64,000 nucleotides of DNA from Steroidobacteraceae bacterium (GTDB lineage Bacteria; Pseudomonadota; Gammaproteobacteria; Steroidobacterales; Steroidobacteraceae), in NCBI GenBank assembly GCA_019187185.1, contig JABAQU010000002.1, forward strand, positions 186,001 through 250,000, in the 5' to 3' direction. The translations under genes were made by a program, and so were the position numbers. The notes beneath the pieces are model-generated. The model ran no database searches. It saw only the letters and a list, made by a program, of their open reading frames with translations, and was not told the DNA's origin. This document shows, one piece after another, positions 18,719 through 27,716 of the stretch. How positions within the stretch are numbered: position 1 is the first letter of the stretch; each line of letters begins with the position of its first letter.

Positions 18719-20089
18719 ATGGTGAGCGACGCCCGCGCCGAACTCGCGCGCTTCCTCGAGGCGCACCCCGAAACGCGGCACTTCGACGTGTTCGTGAACG
18801 ACCTGAACACGGTCGAACGCGGCAAGCGGCTCGATCGCGCCGGCATCGAAGCGACCTACCGCAGCGGCATGCTGCTGCCCGGATCGATGTTCGCGCTCGA
18901 CGTCCTCGGCGGCACCGTGCAGGCGACCGGTCTCGGCTTCGACGACGGCGACGCCGACCGCCCGTGCCACCCCATCCCGGGCAGCCTGGTGCGGGTTCCC
19001 TGGCAGGAAGACCCACTCGCGCAGCTGCAGGTTACGATGCACGAAGCGGACGGGCGGGCCTTCTTCGGTGATCCGCGCCACGTACTCGCCGCCGTGCTCG
19101 AACGCGTGACGGCGCTCGGCCTGACGCCGGTCGTCGCGATCGAATACGAGTTCTATTTCGTCGACCGCGAACGGACCGCCGAGGGCCTGCCGCAGCCGCC
19201 GCGGGGCCCGTTGACGGGGCGGCGCGAGTTCCGCACGCAGATCAATGCGATGACGGATCTCAACGAATACTCGGCGGTGATCGCGCAGATTTCGCGCGAT
19301 TGCCTCACGCAGGGGGTGCCCGCAACGAGCGCGCTGCCCGAGTACGGGCCGGGGCAGTACGAGGTGAACCTGCAGCACGTGCCCGACGCGCTCGCCGCCT
19401 GCGACCAGGCGCTGCGCTTCAAGCGCATCGTCAAGAGCGTGGCGCGCGCCCACGGCCTCGATGCCACGTTCCTCGCCAAGCCGTATCGCGACATGGCGGG
19501 CAGCGGACTGCACATCCACCTGAGCCTGCTCGACGCCGCGGGCCGCAACGTGTTCGCCTGCGAGACGCCGGAGAATCATGCGCCGCTGCGTCATGCGGTC
19601 GCGGGACTGCTCGGGTCCATGGCCGACGGCATGGCCATCTGCGCGCCCGGCCCGAATTCCTATCGGCGCTTTCGCAGCGAAGCGTACGTGCCGCTGACAC
19701 CCAGCTGGTCGATCAACAATCGTGGCGCGGCAGTACGGATTCCGGTCAGCGATGCACCCAACCGCCGCATCGAGTATCGACAGGCCGGCGCCGACGCGAA
19801 CCCGTATCTCGTGCTCGCCTGGGTACTCGCCGGCATCCACGATGGCCTCACGCGGCAAACCGAGCCACCGCCCGCGCTCACCGGCAATGCGTACACCCAG
19901 GGTGCCGGCGAGTCGCTGCCGACGCACTGGGCCACCGCGATCGATCGATTCGCGCGCAGCAGCTTCGCGCGCGAGTATCTCGGCGACCGCTTTGCGCACC
20001 TGTATGCCACAGTCAAGCGCGCCGAGCTCGACGAGTTCGCAAGTTACGTGACGCCGCTCGAATGCGCATGGTATCTCGGGCCGCTATGA
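18719..20089 (+). CDS. Second glutamine synthetase-family ligase (gamma-glutamyl-polyamine synthetase-like)
   Basis: This 456-residue glutamine synthetase homologue is distinct from the 16391-17731 gene. Barrel motifs are VVAIEYEFYFVDRE, GPGQYEVNLQHVPDAL, GSGLHIHLSLLD, CAPGPNSYRRF and NRGAAVRIPVSD. I chose the ATG at 18719 because GAGG precedes it; the open frame upstream crosses the operator. It overlaps puuB by ATGA, so the two are coupled and the product of this ligase is probably the PuuB substrate. Whether it prefers putrescine, spermidine or a monoamine such as ethanolamine cannot be read from sequence. Confidence 0.83.
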   Translation: MVSDARAELARFLEAHPETRHFDVFVNDLNTVERGKRLDRAGIEATYRSGMLLPGSMFALDVLGGTVQATGLGFDDGDADRPCHPIPGSLVRVPWQEDPLAQLQVTMHEADGRAFFGDPRHVLAAVLERVTALGLTPVVAIEYEFYFVDRERTAEGLPQPPRGPLTGRREFRTQINAMTDLNEYSAVIAQISRDCLTQGVPATSALPEYGPGQYEVNLQHVPDALAACDQALRFKRIVKSVARAHGLDATFLAKPYRDMAGSGLHIHLSLLDAAGRNVFACETPENHAPLRHAVAGLLGSMADGMAICAPGPNSYRRFRSEAYVPLTPSWSINNRGAAVRIPVSDAPNRRIEYRQAGADANPYLVLAWVLAGIHDGLTRQTEPPPALTGNAYTQGAGESLPTHWATAIDRFARSSFAREYLGDRFAHLYATVKRAELDEFASYVTPLECAWYLGPL

Positions 20090-21363
20090 GCACCGGGTAC
20101 GTCGCCAGCTATTACACCGCGACCCGCCACGCGGCTGCGGCACACCCGCCCCTCGCGGGCGACGTCGACTGCGACGTGTGCGTGGTCGGCGCCGGCATCG
20201 CGGGCTGCTCGACAGCCCTGCACCTCGCCGAACGCGGCTACCGCGTCGTGGTACTCGAAGCCGCGCGCATCGGCTGGGGAGCCTCCGGCCGCAGCGGCGC
20301 ACAGGCGCTGTTCGGGGTCGCGGCTGGCGAGGAGAAGACCGAAGCGCTCGTCGGGCGAGAGGACGCGCGCCGGCTGTGGGACATGACGGTCGAGGGACTC
20401 GACCTGATGCAGGACCTGATCGCACGCCACGGCATCGACTGCGACTACGTTCCCGGGCAGATGCACGTGGCGGTCAAGCCGCGCCAGGTCGATGAACTGC
20501 GAGCGTGGGTCGAGCGGATCAACGAGCGCTACGACTACCCGAGCCTGAAGTTCGTGTCGCGCGATGAAGTGCAGCACCTGATCGCGAGCGAGCGGTATCT
20601 CGCCGGCACCCACGATGCCCGCTGCGGCCACCTGCATCCGCTCAACTACACGCTCGGGCTCGCGGCCGCGGCGACCCGGGCCGGCGCGCGCTTTTTCGAG
20701 GACAGCCGCGCGCTGTCGTTCGACGGCACGGACACCGTGCTCGTGCGCACCGCGCGGGGCAACGTGCGCTGCCGCCACCTCGCGCTGTGCGGCAACGCAT
20801 GGCTCGGCGACACGGCGCCCCGGATCGCGCGGCGGATCATGCCGGTCGGCACCTACATCGTCGCCACCGAACCGCTCGGCGCCGCGCGCGCCGGCGCGCT
20901 CATCGCCAACGACGCCGCCGTCACCGACATCAACTGGGTGCTCGACTATTTCCGCCGTTCGCGCGATCACCGCATGCTCTTCGGCGGGCGTGTCAGCTAC
21001 TCGGGCCTCGACCCGTTCAATACCGCCCATGCGACGCGCGAGCGGATGCTGCGCGTGTTTCCGCAACTGCGGGACGTGCGCATCGAGCACAGCTGGGGAG
21101 GCTATGTCGACATCACACTGAACCGCGAGCCGGATTTCGGCCGCCTCGCGCCGAACGTCTATTTCCTGCAGGGATTCTCCGGGCACGGCATCGTGCTCAC
21201 CGGCATCGCCGGCAAGGTACTCGCCGAGGCGATCGCGGGCACCGCGGAGCGCTTCGATGTATTCAGCCGCATCCCGCACCGGCAGTTCCCGGGCGGCGCG
21301 CTGCTGCGCCGGCCCGCACTCGTGCTCGCGATGGCCTGGTACCGTCTGAAGGACCTTTTCTGA
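20086..21363 (+). CDS. puuB: FAD-dependent gamma-glutamylputrescine oxidase (PuuB-like)
   Basis: This 425-residue DAO-family flavoenzyme has the N-terminal dinucleotide fold DVCVVGAGIAGCSTALHL with the acidic end VVVLEAARIGWGASGR (30-70). A C-terminal FAD-contact segment is FLQGFSGHGIVLTGIAGK. It would oxidise the free amine of gamma-glutamylputrescine to the aldehyde, with hydrogen peroxide as by-product. The ATG lies inside the stop of the preceding ligase. The aldehyde it makes is the expected substrate of the dehydrogenase at 25573. Confidence 0.87.
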   Translation: MSTGYVASYYTATRHAAAAHPPLAGDVDCDVCVVGAGIAGCSTALHLAERGYRVVVLEAARIGWGASGRSGAQALFGVAAGEEKTEALVGREDARRLWDMTVEGLDLMQDLIARHGIDCDYVPGQMHVAVKPRQVDELRAWVERINERYDYPSLKFVSRDEVQHLIASERYLAGTHDARCGHLHPLNYTLGLAAAATRAGARFFEDSRALSFDGTDTVLVRTARGNVRCRHLALCGNAWLGDTAPRIARRIMPVGTYIVATEPLGAARAGALIANDAAVTDINWVLDYFRRSRDHRMLFGGRVSYSGLDPFNTAHATRERMLRVFPQLRDVRIEHSWGGYVDITLNREPDFGRLAPNVYFLQGFSGHGIVLTGIAGKVLAEAIAGTAERFDVFSRIPHRQFPGGALLRRPALVLAMAWYRLKDLF

Positions 21364-21369
21364 CGGCTG

Positions 21370-21927
21370 TTACAGGAAGCGCCACGCGGCGCTGAGCCAC
21401 ACCGCGCCCGAATCGTCGACTTCGTCGAGATCCATGCGTTCGTACTCGAGGCGCACATTGATGTGGTCACCGAGCATCACGCCGACCCCCGCGCCGAACG
21501 TGACGGAATCGTTGCTCTCGCTGCCCGTGAGCCGCTCGGTCGCGGTCACGATCTCGAACTCGGTCGTATTGATGAAATAGCCTGCGCGGGCGACCAGCTC
21601 GATGGGACCGATCGGCCAGGTGCCGACAAGCCACGGCGTCACGCCGCGATAACCGATCGTGAGTCGGTCGGCCGCGAGGTCGTCGGTAAACTCACCGAGG
21701 TCGGAGTACGTGACCTCGAAGGCGAACCAGGGCGAGAAACGGTAGCCGGCGAACACGCGCCAGGCCGTGTCGTCGGCATCGAACGGGATCACCTCGGTGC
21801 CCGTGTCGAAATCGACGCTCGCCTGTGACCGGCCGGCCGCGAGACCGACATAGGGACCGAAGTTCTCGTAAGCCGAAGCCATGCCGGTGAAACCGGCGAG
21901 CAGAACGGCAAACACGGCCTGCCGCAT
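21370..21927 (-). CDS. Outer-membrane beta-barrel protein, OmpA/OmpW-like size
   Basis: This 185-residue protein has a signal peptide (MRQAVFAVLLAGFTGMASA, cleavage before YENFG) and an alternating amphipathic pattern: YVGLAAGRSQASVDFD, WRVFAGYRFSPWFAFEVTYSDLG, FGAGVGVMLGDHINVRLEYERMD. It ends with the aromatic C-terminus AAWRFL expected for BAM-assembled barrels. This fits an eight-stranded outer-membrane barrel. The function is unknown. It is convergent with puuB and probably unrelated to putrescine metabolism. Confidence 0.7.
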   Translation of the reverse strand: MRQAVFAVLLAGFTGMASAYENFGPYVGLAAGRSQASVDFDTGTEVIPFDADDTAWRVFAGYRFSPWFAFEVTYSDLGEFTDDLAADRLTIGYRGVTPWLVGTWPIGPIELVARAGYFINTTEFEIVTATERLTGSESNDSVTFGAGVGVMLGDHINVRLEYERMDLDEVDDSGAVWLSAAWRFL

Positions 21928-21992
21928 GCGATGCCCCCTGTGCGCCCTCCCGGGCCCCCACGCGAGTATAGCCGCGGCCTCGCGCTGCGGTG

Positions 21993-24155
21993 CTAGCGCG
22001 CGCGAATCTCGAAGCAGGTGTGGATGCGCGAATTGCGCGCGAAATCCTCCGGCAGCGTCGCACGCGTGATGTCCCGCACGTCGTACCGCTCCGCGACCTG
22101 CGGATCGAGCCGGAACTTCTGCGCATTGGTCGAGAACACGAGCAGCCCGCCCGGCGCGAGGACGCGCATGCCGGCATCGATCAACGCGGCATGGTCGCGC
22201 TGCACGTCGTGCACGCCCTGCATGCGCTTGGAATTCGAGAAGGTCGGCGGGTCGAGGAAGACGAGGTCGAACTGCTCGCCGAGTCGCGCCGCCTCCGCGA
22301 GCCACTCGCGGCAGTCGGCCTGGATGAAGCGGTGCTGGCGCCCGGTCAGCGCATTCGCGGCGAGATTCTCCTGCGCCCAGTCGAGGTAGGTGCGTGACAG
22401 GTCGACGCTCGTGGTCGTGCGGGCGCGACCGGCCGCGGCATAAACCGTGGCGCTGCCCGTGTATGCGAAGAGGTTGAGGAAGCGCTTGCGCGCGGCCGCG
22501 TCGCGCAGGCGGGCACGCGTCAGGCGATGGTCGAGGAACAGGCCCGTGTCGAGGTAATCGGTGAAATTGACCCGAAAGCGCAGCCCGCCCTCGGCGACGA
22601 TGTGGAATTCCCCGCGACTCGCCTCCTTCTCGTACTGCTCGCCGCGTGCGGTGCGGCGTCGCGTGCGCAGGTGGATGTGGCTCTCCGGCAGCGCGAGCAC
22701 GTCGGGCAGCACCGAGAGCGCTTCGCTGCGTCGCCGGCGCACGGCCTCGGCCTCGATCTCGCGCGGGGCGGCATACTCCTGCACATAGGCCCAGCGGGTG
22801 GGCGCATCGGCCGCCGTGTAGAGGTCGATGGCGAACGCGTATTCCGGCATGTCCGCGTCATACACGCGGTAGCAGCCGATCCCTGCCTTCGCCGCCCAGT
22901 CGCCGAGGCGTTTCGCATTCTTCGCGAGGCGATTGCCGAACATGCGCGCGCCGGGCGTGTCGCGTCGCGCCGGGTCGATGAGCGGACGCGGGCGGCCGAA
23001 CTCGCGCACCTGGCCGGCGGCGAGATCGAAGCGCAGGAGGCGGCACTCGATGGCACCGTTCCATACCGCATGCGTGCGCTGCGCGCGCAGGCCGATCTCG
23101 ACGCCGAGATCGGGCGCACCGGTGATCACCGCGGCGCGCCAGCCTGCAAAATGCGCGCGCAGGACGCTGCCCAGTTCGCGATGGAGGTCCCGGGCGCGCT
23201 CGCGGTCCTCGAGGCGCACACCGTACGGCGGGTTTACGCACAGGAGCCCTCGTGGCGTGACGGGCCTCGCCTCGGCGAGAGGCGCCTGCACAAAATCGAC
23301 CCACGGCGCAATGCCGGCGCGCGCCGCATTGCCCCGCGCGACCTGCACTGCGCGCGCATCGATGTCGGACCCGCGCAATCGCGGTGACGCGCCGATGTGG
23401 GGCCTGACGCGCGCCTCCGCCGCAGCGCGCACGCGCGACCAGGCGGCCGCGTCGTGGCCCTTCCAGCCGAGAAAGCCGAAATACTCGCGCCCGAGGCCCG
23501 GCGCCCTGTCGGCCGCGATCAGCGCCCCTTCGATCACGATCGTGCCCGAACCGCACATCGGGTCGAGAAGTTCCGCGCCGTCTGCCGCGAGCGCCGGCCA
23601 GCCGGCGCGCAGCAGCAGGCCGGCGGCGACGTTCTCGCGCAGCGGCGCCTCGAGCGCCCGCTCCCGGTAGCCGCGGCGGTGCAGGCCCTCGCCCGCGAGG
23701 TCGATCGACACGGTCACCTCCGCGCCGTGCGCATGTGCATGCACGCGCACCGCGGGGCGCTCGAGCGCGATGTCGGGTCGGTGCCCGTGGGCTTCGCGCA
23801 GCGCATCGCAGATCGCATCCTTCACGCGCTGTGCGCCAAAGCGCGTGTGATGGATGGCCGGATGGCGGCCGCTGAAATCGCAGGCGAGCGTGCGGTCGGG
23901 ATCGACATGCTCGCTCCACGGCAGCGCGCGCAGTGCGCCGTACAGCGCATCCGCACTGTCCGCTCGCACCCGCGCGATCTCGAGGAACACGCGGCTCGCG
24001 ACACGCGATTCGAGGCACGCGCGATAGGCCACGTCGACGGAGCCCGTGAAATCGACGCCGAGCGTGCGCTCCCGCACCTCGGTGGCACCGAGCGCCACGA
24101 GCTCGGCCGCGAGCAGGTCGCCGAAGCCGCGCGGACTGCTGGCGAGGAAACGCAT
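21993..24155 (-). CDS. rlmL: Bifunctional 23S rRNA methyltransferase RlmKL
   Basis: This 720-residue fusion methylates 23S rRNA at G2445 (m2G, N-terminal half) and G2069 (m7G, C-terminal half). An N-terminal THUMP region (about 1-165) precedes the first SAM domain, with DPMCGSG near residue 198 and NPPYGVRL near 307. The second domain has LFAYTGSATVYAA and LDPPTFSNSK near 633. The length is close to E. coli RlmL (702). The ATG at 24155 overlaps the stop of the nuclease fusion (ATGA), so it is the third gene of a coupled unit with the aldehyde dehydrogenase and the nuclease. Confidence 0.95.
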   Translation of the reverse strand: MRFLASSPRGFGDLLAAELVALGATEVRERTLGVDFTGSVDVAYRACLESRVASRVFLEIARVRADSADALYGALRALPWSEHVDPDRTLACDFSGRHPAIHHTRFGAQRVKDAICDALREAHGHRPDIALERPAVRVHAHAHGAEVTVSIDLAGEGLHRRGYRERALEAPLRENVAAGLLLRAGWPALAADGAELLDPMCGSGTIVIEGALIAADRAPGLGREYFGFLGWKGHDAAAWSRVRAAAEARVRPHIGASPRLRGSDIDARAVQVARGNAARAGIAPWVDFVQAPLAEARPVTPRGLLCVNPPYGVRLEDRERARDLHRELGSVLRAHFAGWRAAVITGAPDLGVEIGLRAQRTHAVWNGAIECRLLRFDLAAGQVREFGRPRPLIDPARRDTPGARMFGNRLAKNAKRLGDWAAKAGIGCYRVYDADMPEYAFAIDLYTAADAPTRWAYVQEYAAPREIEAEAVRRRRSEALSVLPDVLALPESHIHLRTRRRTARGEQYEKEASRGEFHIVAEGGLRFRVNFTDYLDTGLFLDHRLTRARLRDAAARKRFLNLFAYTGSATVYAAAGRARTTTSVDLSRTYLDWAQENLAANALTGRQHRFIQADCREWLAEAARLGEQFDLVFLDPPTFSNSKRMQGVHDVQRDHAALIDAGMRVLAPGGLLVFSTNAQKFRLDPQVAERYDVRDITRATLPEDFARNSRIHTCFEIRAR

Positions 24156-25576
24156 CAGGCCACGGGCGGCCACGGCGTGACACCCGCCGGCCGCGACGCG
24201 AGATAGCGCGTGAGCACGCGATAGGCGTCGACGTCGAAGCCGCCGGTTGCGCGAGGCGAACCGGCCGGTTCGATCGGCGCGAGATCGTCGATACTCGCGT
24301 CGGCACCTGCCCGCCGCGTGAGCGTGCCGAGGTAGCGCCACGCGTCGACCACATGCCATTGCTCGACGCCCTGCGCACGCTCGCGGATCGCGACGGCACC
24401 GTCGTACGGCCAGGGCTTGAGGCGCTCGCCGGCGAGCGCGAGCTTCGTGCGCGCGAGGTGCCGCGCGGCCGTTTCCCGTCCGACACAAGCACCGCGGCAA
24501 CGCTGCAGCTGGTATGCGAAGCAGGAGCCCTCACCCCGCTCGAGCCCGAGCAGTTTCGCGCACAGGGCATGTTCACGCGCGTGCGCGGCGAGCGCGCGGC
24601 GGGCCTCGCGCTCGCTGCGAAAGAGACCGAAACAATCGCCGGCCGGCCAGCCGTCATCGAGCGCGCGGAGCTCGGGCGCGGCGTCCGTATCGCCGAAACG
24701 CCAGGTGAGTGCCTCGCCACCACCCCTCAGGTGGCGGTTGTAGACCGGCGCCGCCTCGCGCACGCAGCGCGCCTCGAGCAGCAATGCCCCGAGCTCGCCG
24801 GCCGCCTCGGTCCAGTCGACGCGGGTGGTCTGGGTTGCGAGGCGGCGCGCCTTCATGGAGTGCGGCGCGCCGCGCCAGTGGGCGAGTACGCGTTCGCGGA
24901 GATTCACGGCCTTGCCCACGTAGAGCAGTGCGTCGCCCTCGCCGTAGAAGCGATAGACGCCCGCAGACTCGGGCAGTTCGTCGGCGAGCGCCGGCGGCAG
25001 CTGCGGCGGCAGCACGGTGCGGCGCGTCACGTCCTCGAGGGCGCGTTCGATCTCCGCGGCCGGCCAGCGCGCACGCAGACGGCGCCAGAATTGCCACAGC
25101 GCCATCGCGTCCGGCAGCGCGCGATGGCGCGCGGCGCACGGCAGGTCGTGATAGGCGATCAACGCGTCGAGATTGTGCCTCGCGAGCTCCGGATAGAAGC
25201 GCCGCGACAGCTTCACCGTGCACGCGAGGCGCGCGTCGAAGGCGCGCCCGAGGCGCGCGAACTCCCGCCGCACGAAGCCGTAGTCGAAGCGCGCGTTGTG
25301 CGCGATGAACAGGCGCCCCTCGAGCCGGCGCGCGAGCTCGTCCGCCACGTCCGCAAAGCGCGGCGCGCCCTCGAGCGCCGCGGGGTCGATGCCGGTCAGG
25401 TGCTGTATGGAGGCAGGCAGGCGTGTGCCGGGGTTGACCAGCGTCGTCCAGGATTCCTCGTGGCTCTCGCCGCGCGCGAGCACGACCCCGAGCTCCACGA
25501 CCCGGTGATACAGCGCATGCCCACCCGTCGTCTCGACATCGACGAACGCGAGCGGGCCATCGAGCAGCGTGGTCAC
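24155..25576 (-). CDS. DnaQ-like exonuclease / GIY-YIG endonuclease fusion
   Basis: This 473-residue two-nuclease protein starts with a DEDDh exonuclease: Asp13 and Glu15 in FVDVETTGG, Asp98 in AHNARFDYG, and His151/Asp156 in HRALPDA. A GIY-YIG domain follows from about residue 204 (ESAGVYRFYGEG, LLYVGKAVNLRERV), with a UvrC/Cho-like region and Cys motif FAYQLQRCRGACVG in the C-terminal part. Such Pol III epsilon-like/UvrC N-terminal fusions occur in several Proteobacteria and may act like Cho in repair. The GTG start overlaps the dehydrogenase stop (GTGA), so coupling is likely. Its substrate is unknown. Confidence 0.88.
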   Translation of the reverse strand: MTTLLDGPLAFVDVETTGGHALYHRVVELGVVLARGESHEESWTTLVNPGTRLPASIQHLTGIDPAALEGAPRFADVADELARRLEGRLFIAHNARFDYGFVRREFARLGRAFDARLACTVKLSRRFYPELARHNLDALIAYHDLPCAARHRALPDAMALWQFWRRLRARWPAAEIERALEDVTRRTVLPPQLPPALADELPESAGVYRFYGEGDALLYVGKAVNLRERVLAHWRGAPHSMKARRLATQTTRVDWTEAAGELGALLLEARCVREAAPVYNRHLRGGGEALTWRFGDTDAAPELRALDDGWPAGDCFGLFRSEREARRALAAHAREHALCAKLLGLERGEGSCFAYQLQRCRGACVGRETAARHLARTKLALAGERLKPWPYDGAVAIRERAQGVEQWHVVDAWRYLGTLTRRAGADASIDDLAPIEPAGSPRATGGFDVDAYRVLTRYLASRPAGVTPWPPVA

Positions 25577-27063
25577 GACAGGTCGAGCCAGGTCGTCTTC
25601 AGCTCCGTGTACTTGTCGAAGGCATGCAGCGACTTGTCGCGCCCGATACCCGACTGCTTGAAGCCGCCGAACGGCACCGTGATGTCGTCGGCGTCATAGC
25701 AGTTCACGTACACCATGCCCGCGCGCAGCGCGCGCGCCGTGCGGTGCGCAGTCGTCACGTCGCGTGTCCAGACGGCCGCGGCGAGGCCATAGTCGACATC
25801 GTTCGCGATCGCGACCGCCTCCTCGACCGTGTCGAACGTGATCGTCGCGAGCACGGGCCCGAAGATTTCCTCGCGCGCGACGCGCATCGTGCGCGTCACG
25901 CCGTCGAATACCGTCGGCTCGACGAAGTAGCCGCCGCTCTCCTCGCGCACGCGGCGCCCGCCGAATGCGACGGTCGCGCCTTCGCTGCGCCCCGTGTCGA
26001 TGTAGCCGAGCACGCGCTTCATCTGTGTTTCGTCGACGATGGCGCCGAGCTTCGTCGCGGGGTCGAGCGGGTCGCCCGGCGACATCGTGCGCCCGATCTC
26101 GGCGACCTTGCCGAGCACCGCATCGCGCGCACTGCGCTCGACGAGCAGGCGCGAGCCGGCCGAGCACATCTCGCCCTGGTTGAAGAAGATCGCGTAGGCC
26201 GCCGCGGTCGCGGCGCGCTCGAGATCCGGGTAATCGGCGAGCACGATGTTCGGCGACTTGCCGCCGCACTCGAGCGAGACGCGCTTCATGTTCGACTGCG
26301 CGGCGTACTGCATCACGAGCTTGCCGGTCGCCGTGGAGCCGGTGAACGCGATTGCATCGACGTCCATCGACAGCGCGAGCGCCTTGCCGGCCGTGTGGCC
26401 GAAACCCGGCACGACATTGAAGACGCCCGGGGGCAGGCCCGCCTCGAGCGCGAGCTGCGCGACACGGATCGCGGTGAGCGGCGACTTTTCCGACGGCTTC
26501 AGCACGAGCGAATTGCCCGCCGCGAGCACCGGGCCGATTTTCCAGGCCGCCATCACGAGCGGAAAATTCCACGGCACGATCGCCCCGACGACGCCAACGG
26601 GTTCGCGCGTCACGAGCGCGAGTGCGTCGGGACCGGTGGGCGCAATCTCGTCGTAGATCTTGTCGACGGCTTCCGCATACCACTGGATTGCGCGCGCGGC
26701 CCCCGGGATGTCGATCTTCAGGCTGTCCGAGATCGGCTTGCCCATGTCGAGCGTTTCGAGCAGCGCGAGCTCTTCGCGATGCGCGAGCAGCGCCTGCGCG
26801 AAGGCACCGAGCACCTTCTTGCGATGCGCGGGCCTCGTGCGCGCCCAGACGCCCTTCTCGAAGGCGGCTTTGGCGGCCGCGACGGCGCGCTCGATGTCGG
26901 CGGCATCGCCGGCGGCGATGCGCCCGAACACCTGACCGGTCGCGGGGTTCACATTGTCGAACTGCGCGCCCGAGAGCGCCGCGACGTATTCACCATCGAT
27001 GAAGGCGCGCGACTCCGGCGCGATCTTCGCGGCGCGTTCGTGCCAGTTGGGGTTCGTCGACAT
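25573..27063 (-). CDS. puuC: Aldehyde dehydrogenase (gamma-glutamyl-gamma-aminobutyraldehyde dehydrogenase type)
   Basis: This 496-residue NAD(P)-dependent aldehyde dehydrogenase has Asn166 in PWNFPLVMAAWK, the nucleotide loop FTGSTATGK (240-248), general base Glu265 in SLECGGKSPN and the catalytic Cys300 in NQGEMCSAGSR. It would oxidise gamma-glutamyl-gamma-aminobutyraldehyde to gamma-glutamyl-GABA, between PuuB and PuuD. The PuuR-like regulator gene lies 16 bp upstream on the same strand, as expected for a regulator with its target. I chose the ATG at 27063; the longer frame to 27300 runs into the regulator gene. Confidence 0.88.
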   Translation of the reverse strand: MSTNPNWHERAAKIAPESRAFIDGEYVAALSGAQFDNVNPATGQVFGRIAAGDAADIERAVAAAKAAFEKGVWARTRPAHRKKVLGAFAQALLAHREELALLETLDMGKPISDSLKIDIPGAARAIQWYAEAVDKIYDEIAPTGPDALALVTREPVGVVGAIVPWNFPLVMAAWKIGPVLAAGNSLVLKPSEKSPLTAIRVAQLALEAGLPPGVFNVVPGFGHTAGKALALSMDVDAIAFTGSTATGKLVMQYAAQSNMKRVSLECGGKSPNIVLADYPDLERAATAAAYAIFFNQGEMCSAGSRLLVERSARDAVLGKVAEIGRTMSPGDPLDPATKLGAIVDETQMKRVLGYIDTGRSEGATVAFGGRRVREESGGYFVEPTVFDGVTRTMRVAREEIFGPVLATITFDTVEEAVAIANDVDYGLAAAVWTRDVTTAHRTARALRAGMVYVNCYDADDITVPFGGFKQSGIGRDKSLHAFDKYTELKTTWLDLS

Positions 27064-27079
27064 GGCGGTCTCTCTCGCG

Positions 27080-27628
27080 TCAGAAGGTCGGGGGTGCGCT
27101 CGCGCTGATGATCTCACAGGGCTCGCGCCCCACATTTCTGAAGCGGTGCGGGATCGCGCTCGAGAAGTAGTACGCCTCGCCGGGACCGAGCACGCGGACG
27201 CTGCCTCCGACCGTGAGTTCGATGCGGCCACGGACGACGACGCCGCCCTCTTCGCCCCGGTGCGACAGCGCGTCGTCGCCGGTCGCGGAACCGGGCGCAT
27301 AGCGCTCGCGCAGGATCGTCAGCTGTCGCGCGGAGCGCTGCGCGGCGACCAGGCGCAGCGACACGTCTGCTGTCCCGATCTCGACCAGGTCGTCGTCGCC
27401 GTAGAAAACCTGCGGCGCCGTATCGACATCGATCGTGAAGAACTCGGCGAGCGACATGGGTACGCCGTCGAGCACTTTCTTCAGCGAGCCGACCGATGGG
27501 CTCACGCGATTCTGCTCGATCAGGGAAATGAGGCCGTTGGTGACGCCCGCGCGACGCGCCAGCTCGCGCTGCGAGAGGCCGTAGATCAGGCGCACGCTGC
27601 GCAGGCGCGCGCCGACATCGATGCTCAT
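27080..27628 (-). CDS. puuR: PuuR-like transcriptional regulator (XRE helix-turn-helix plus cupin)
   Basis: This 182-residue protein matches the E. coli PuuR size (185). The XRE helix-turn-helix occupies about residues 8-62 (LRSVRLIYGLSQRELARRAG, then LISLIEQNRVSPSVGSLKKV). The C-terminal cupin is at about 105-180 (HRGEEGGVVVRGRIEL, LGPGEAYYFSSAIPHRFRN). PuuR represses putrescine catabolic genes and is released by putrescine. It is divergent from the omega-amino acid transaminase, with motif copy C in the gap. I chose the ATG at 27628, since upstream frame extension crosses the gap. Confidence 0.88.
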   Translation of the reverse strand: MSIDVGARLRSVRLIYGLSQRELARRAGVTNGLISLIEQNRVSPSVGSLKKVLDGVPMSLAEFFTIDVDTAPQVFYGDDDLVEIGTADVSLRLVAAQRSARQLTILRERYAPGSATGDDALSHRGEEGGVVVRGRIELTVGGSVRVLGPGEAYYFSSAIPHRFRNVGREPCEIISASAPPTF

Positions 27629-27639
27629 GGGTCTCGCCT

Positions 27640-27657
27640 GTTTAGGATCATGGACGA
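27640..27657 (+). promoter_or_regulatory. Putative PuuR-type operator, copy C
   Basis: GTTTAGGATCATGGACGA starts 12 bp upstream of the regulator ATG, in the 88-bp gap divergent to the transaminase. It shares GTTTAGGAT and the following G-A-C spacing with copies A and B about 9 kb away. The position suggests autoregulation. Confidence 0.5.
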
Positions 27658-27716
27658 ATGGCGCCAAATCTCGGCCTTTCTCGCCACCGCTGTCAACTTT
27701 CCTTATCATTTGGCCC

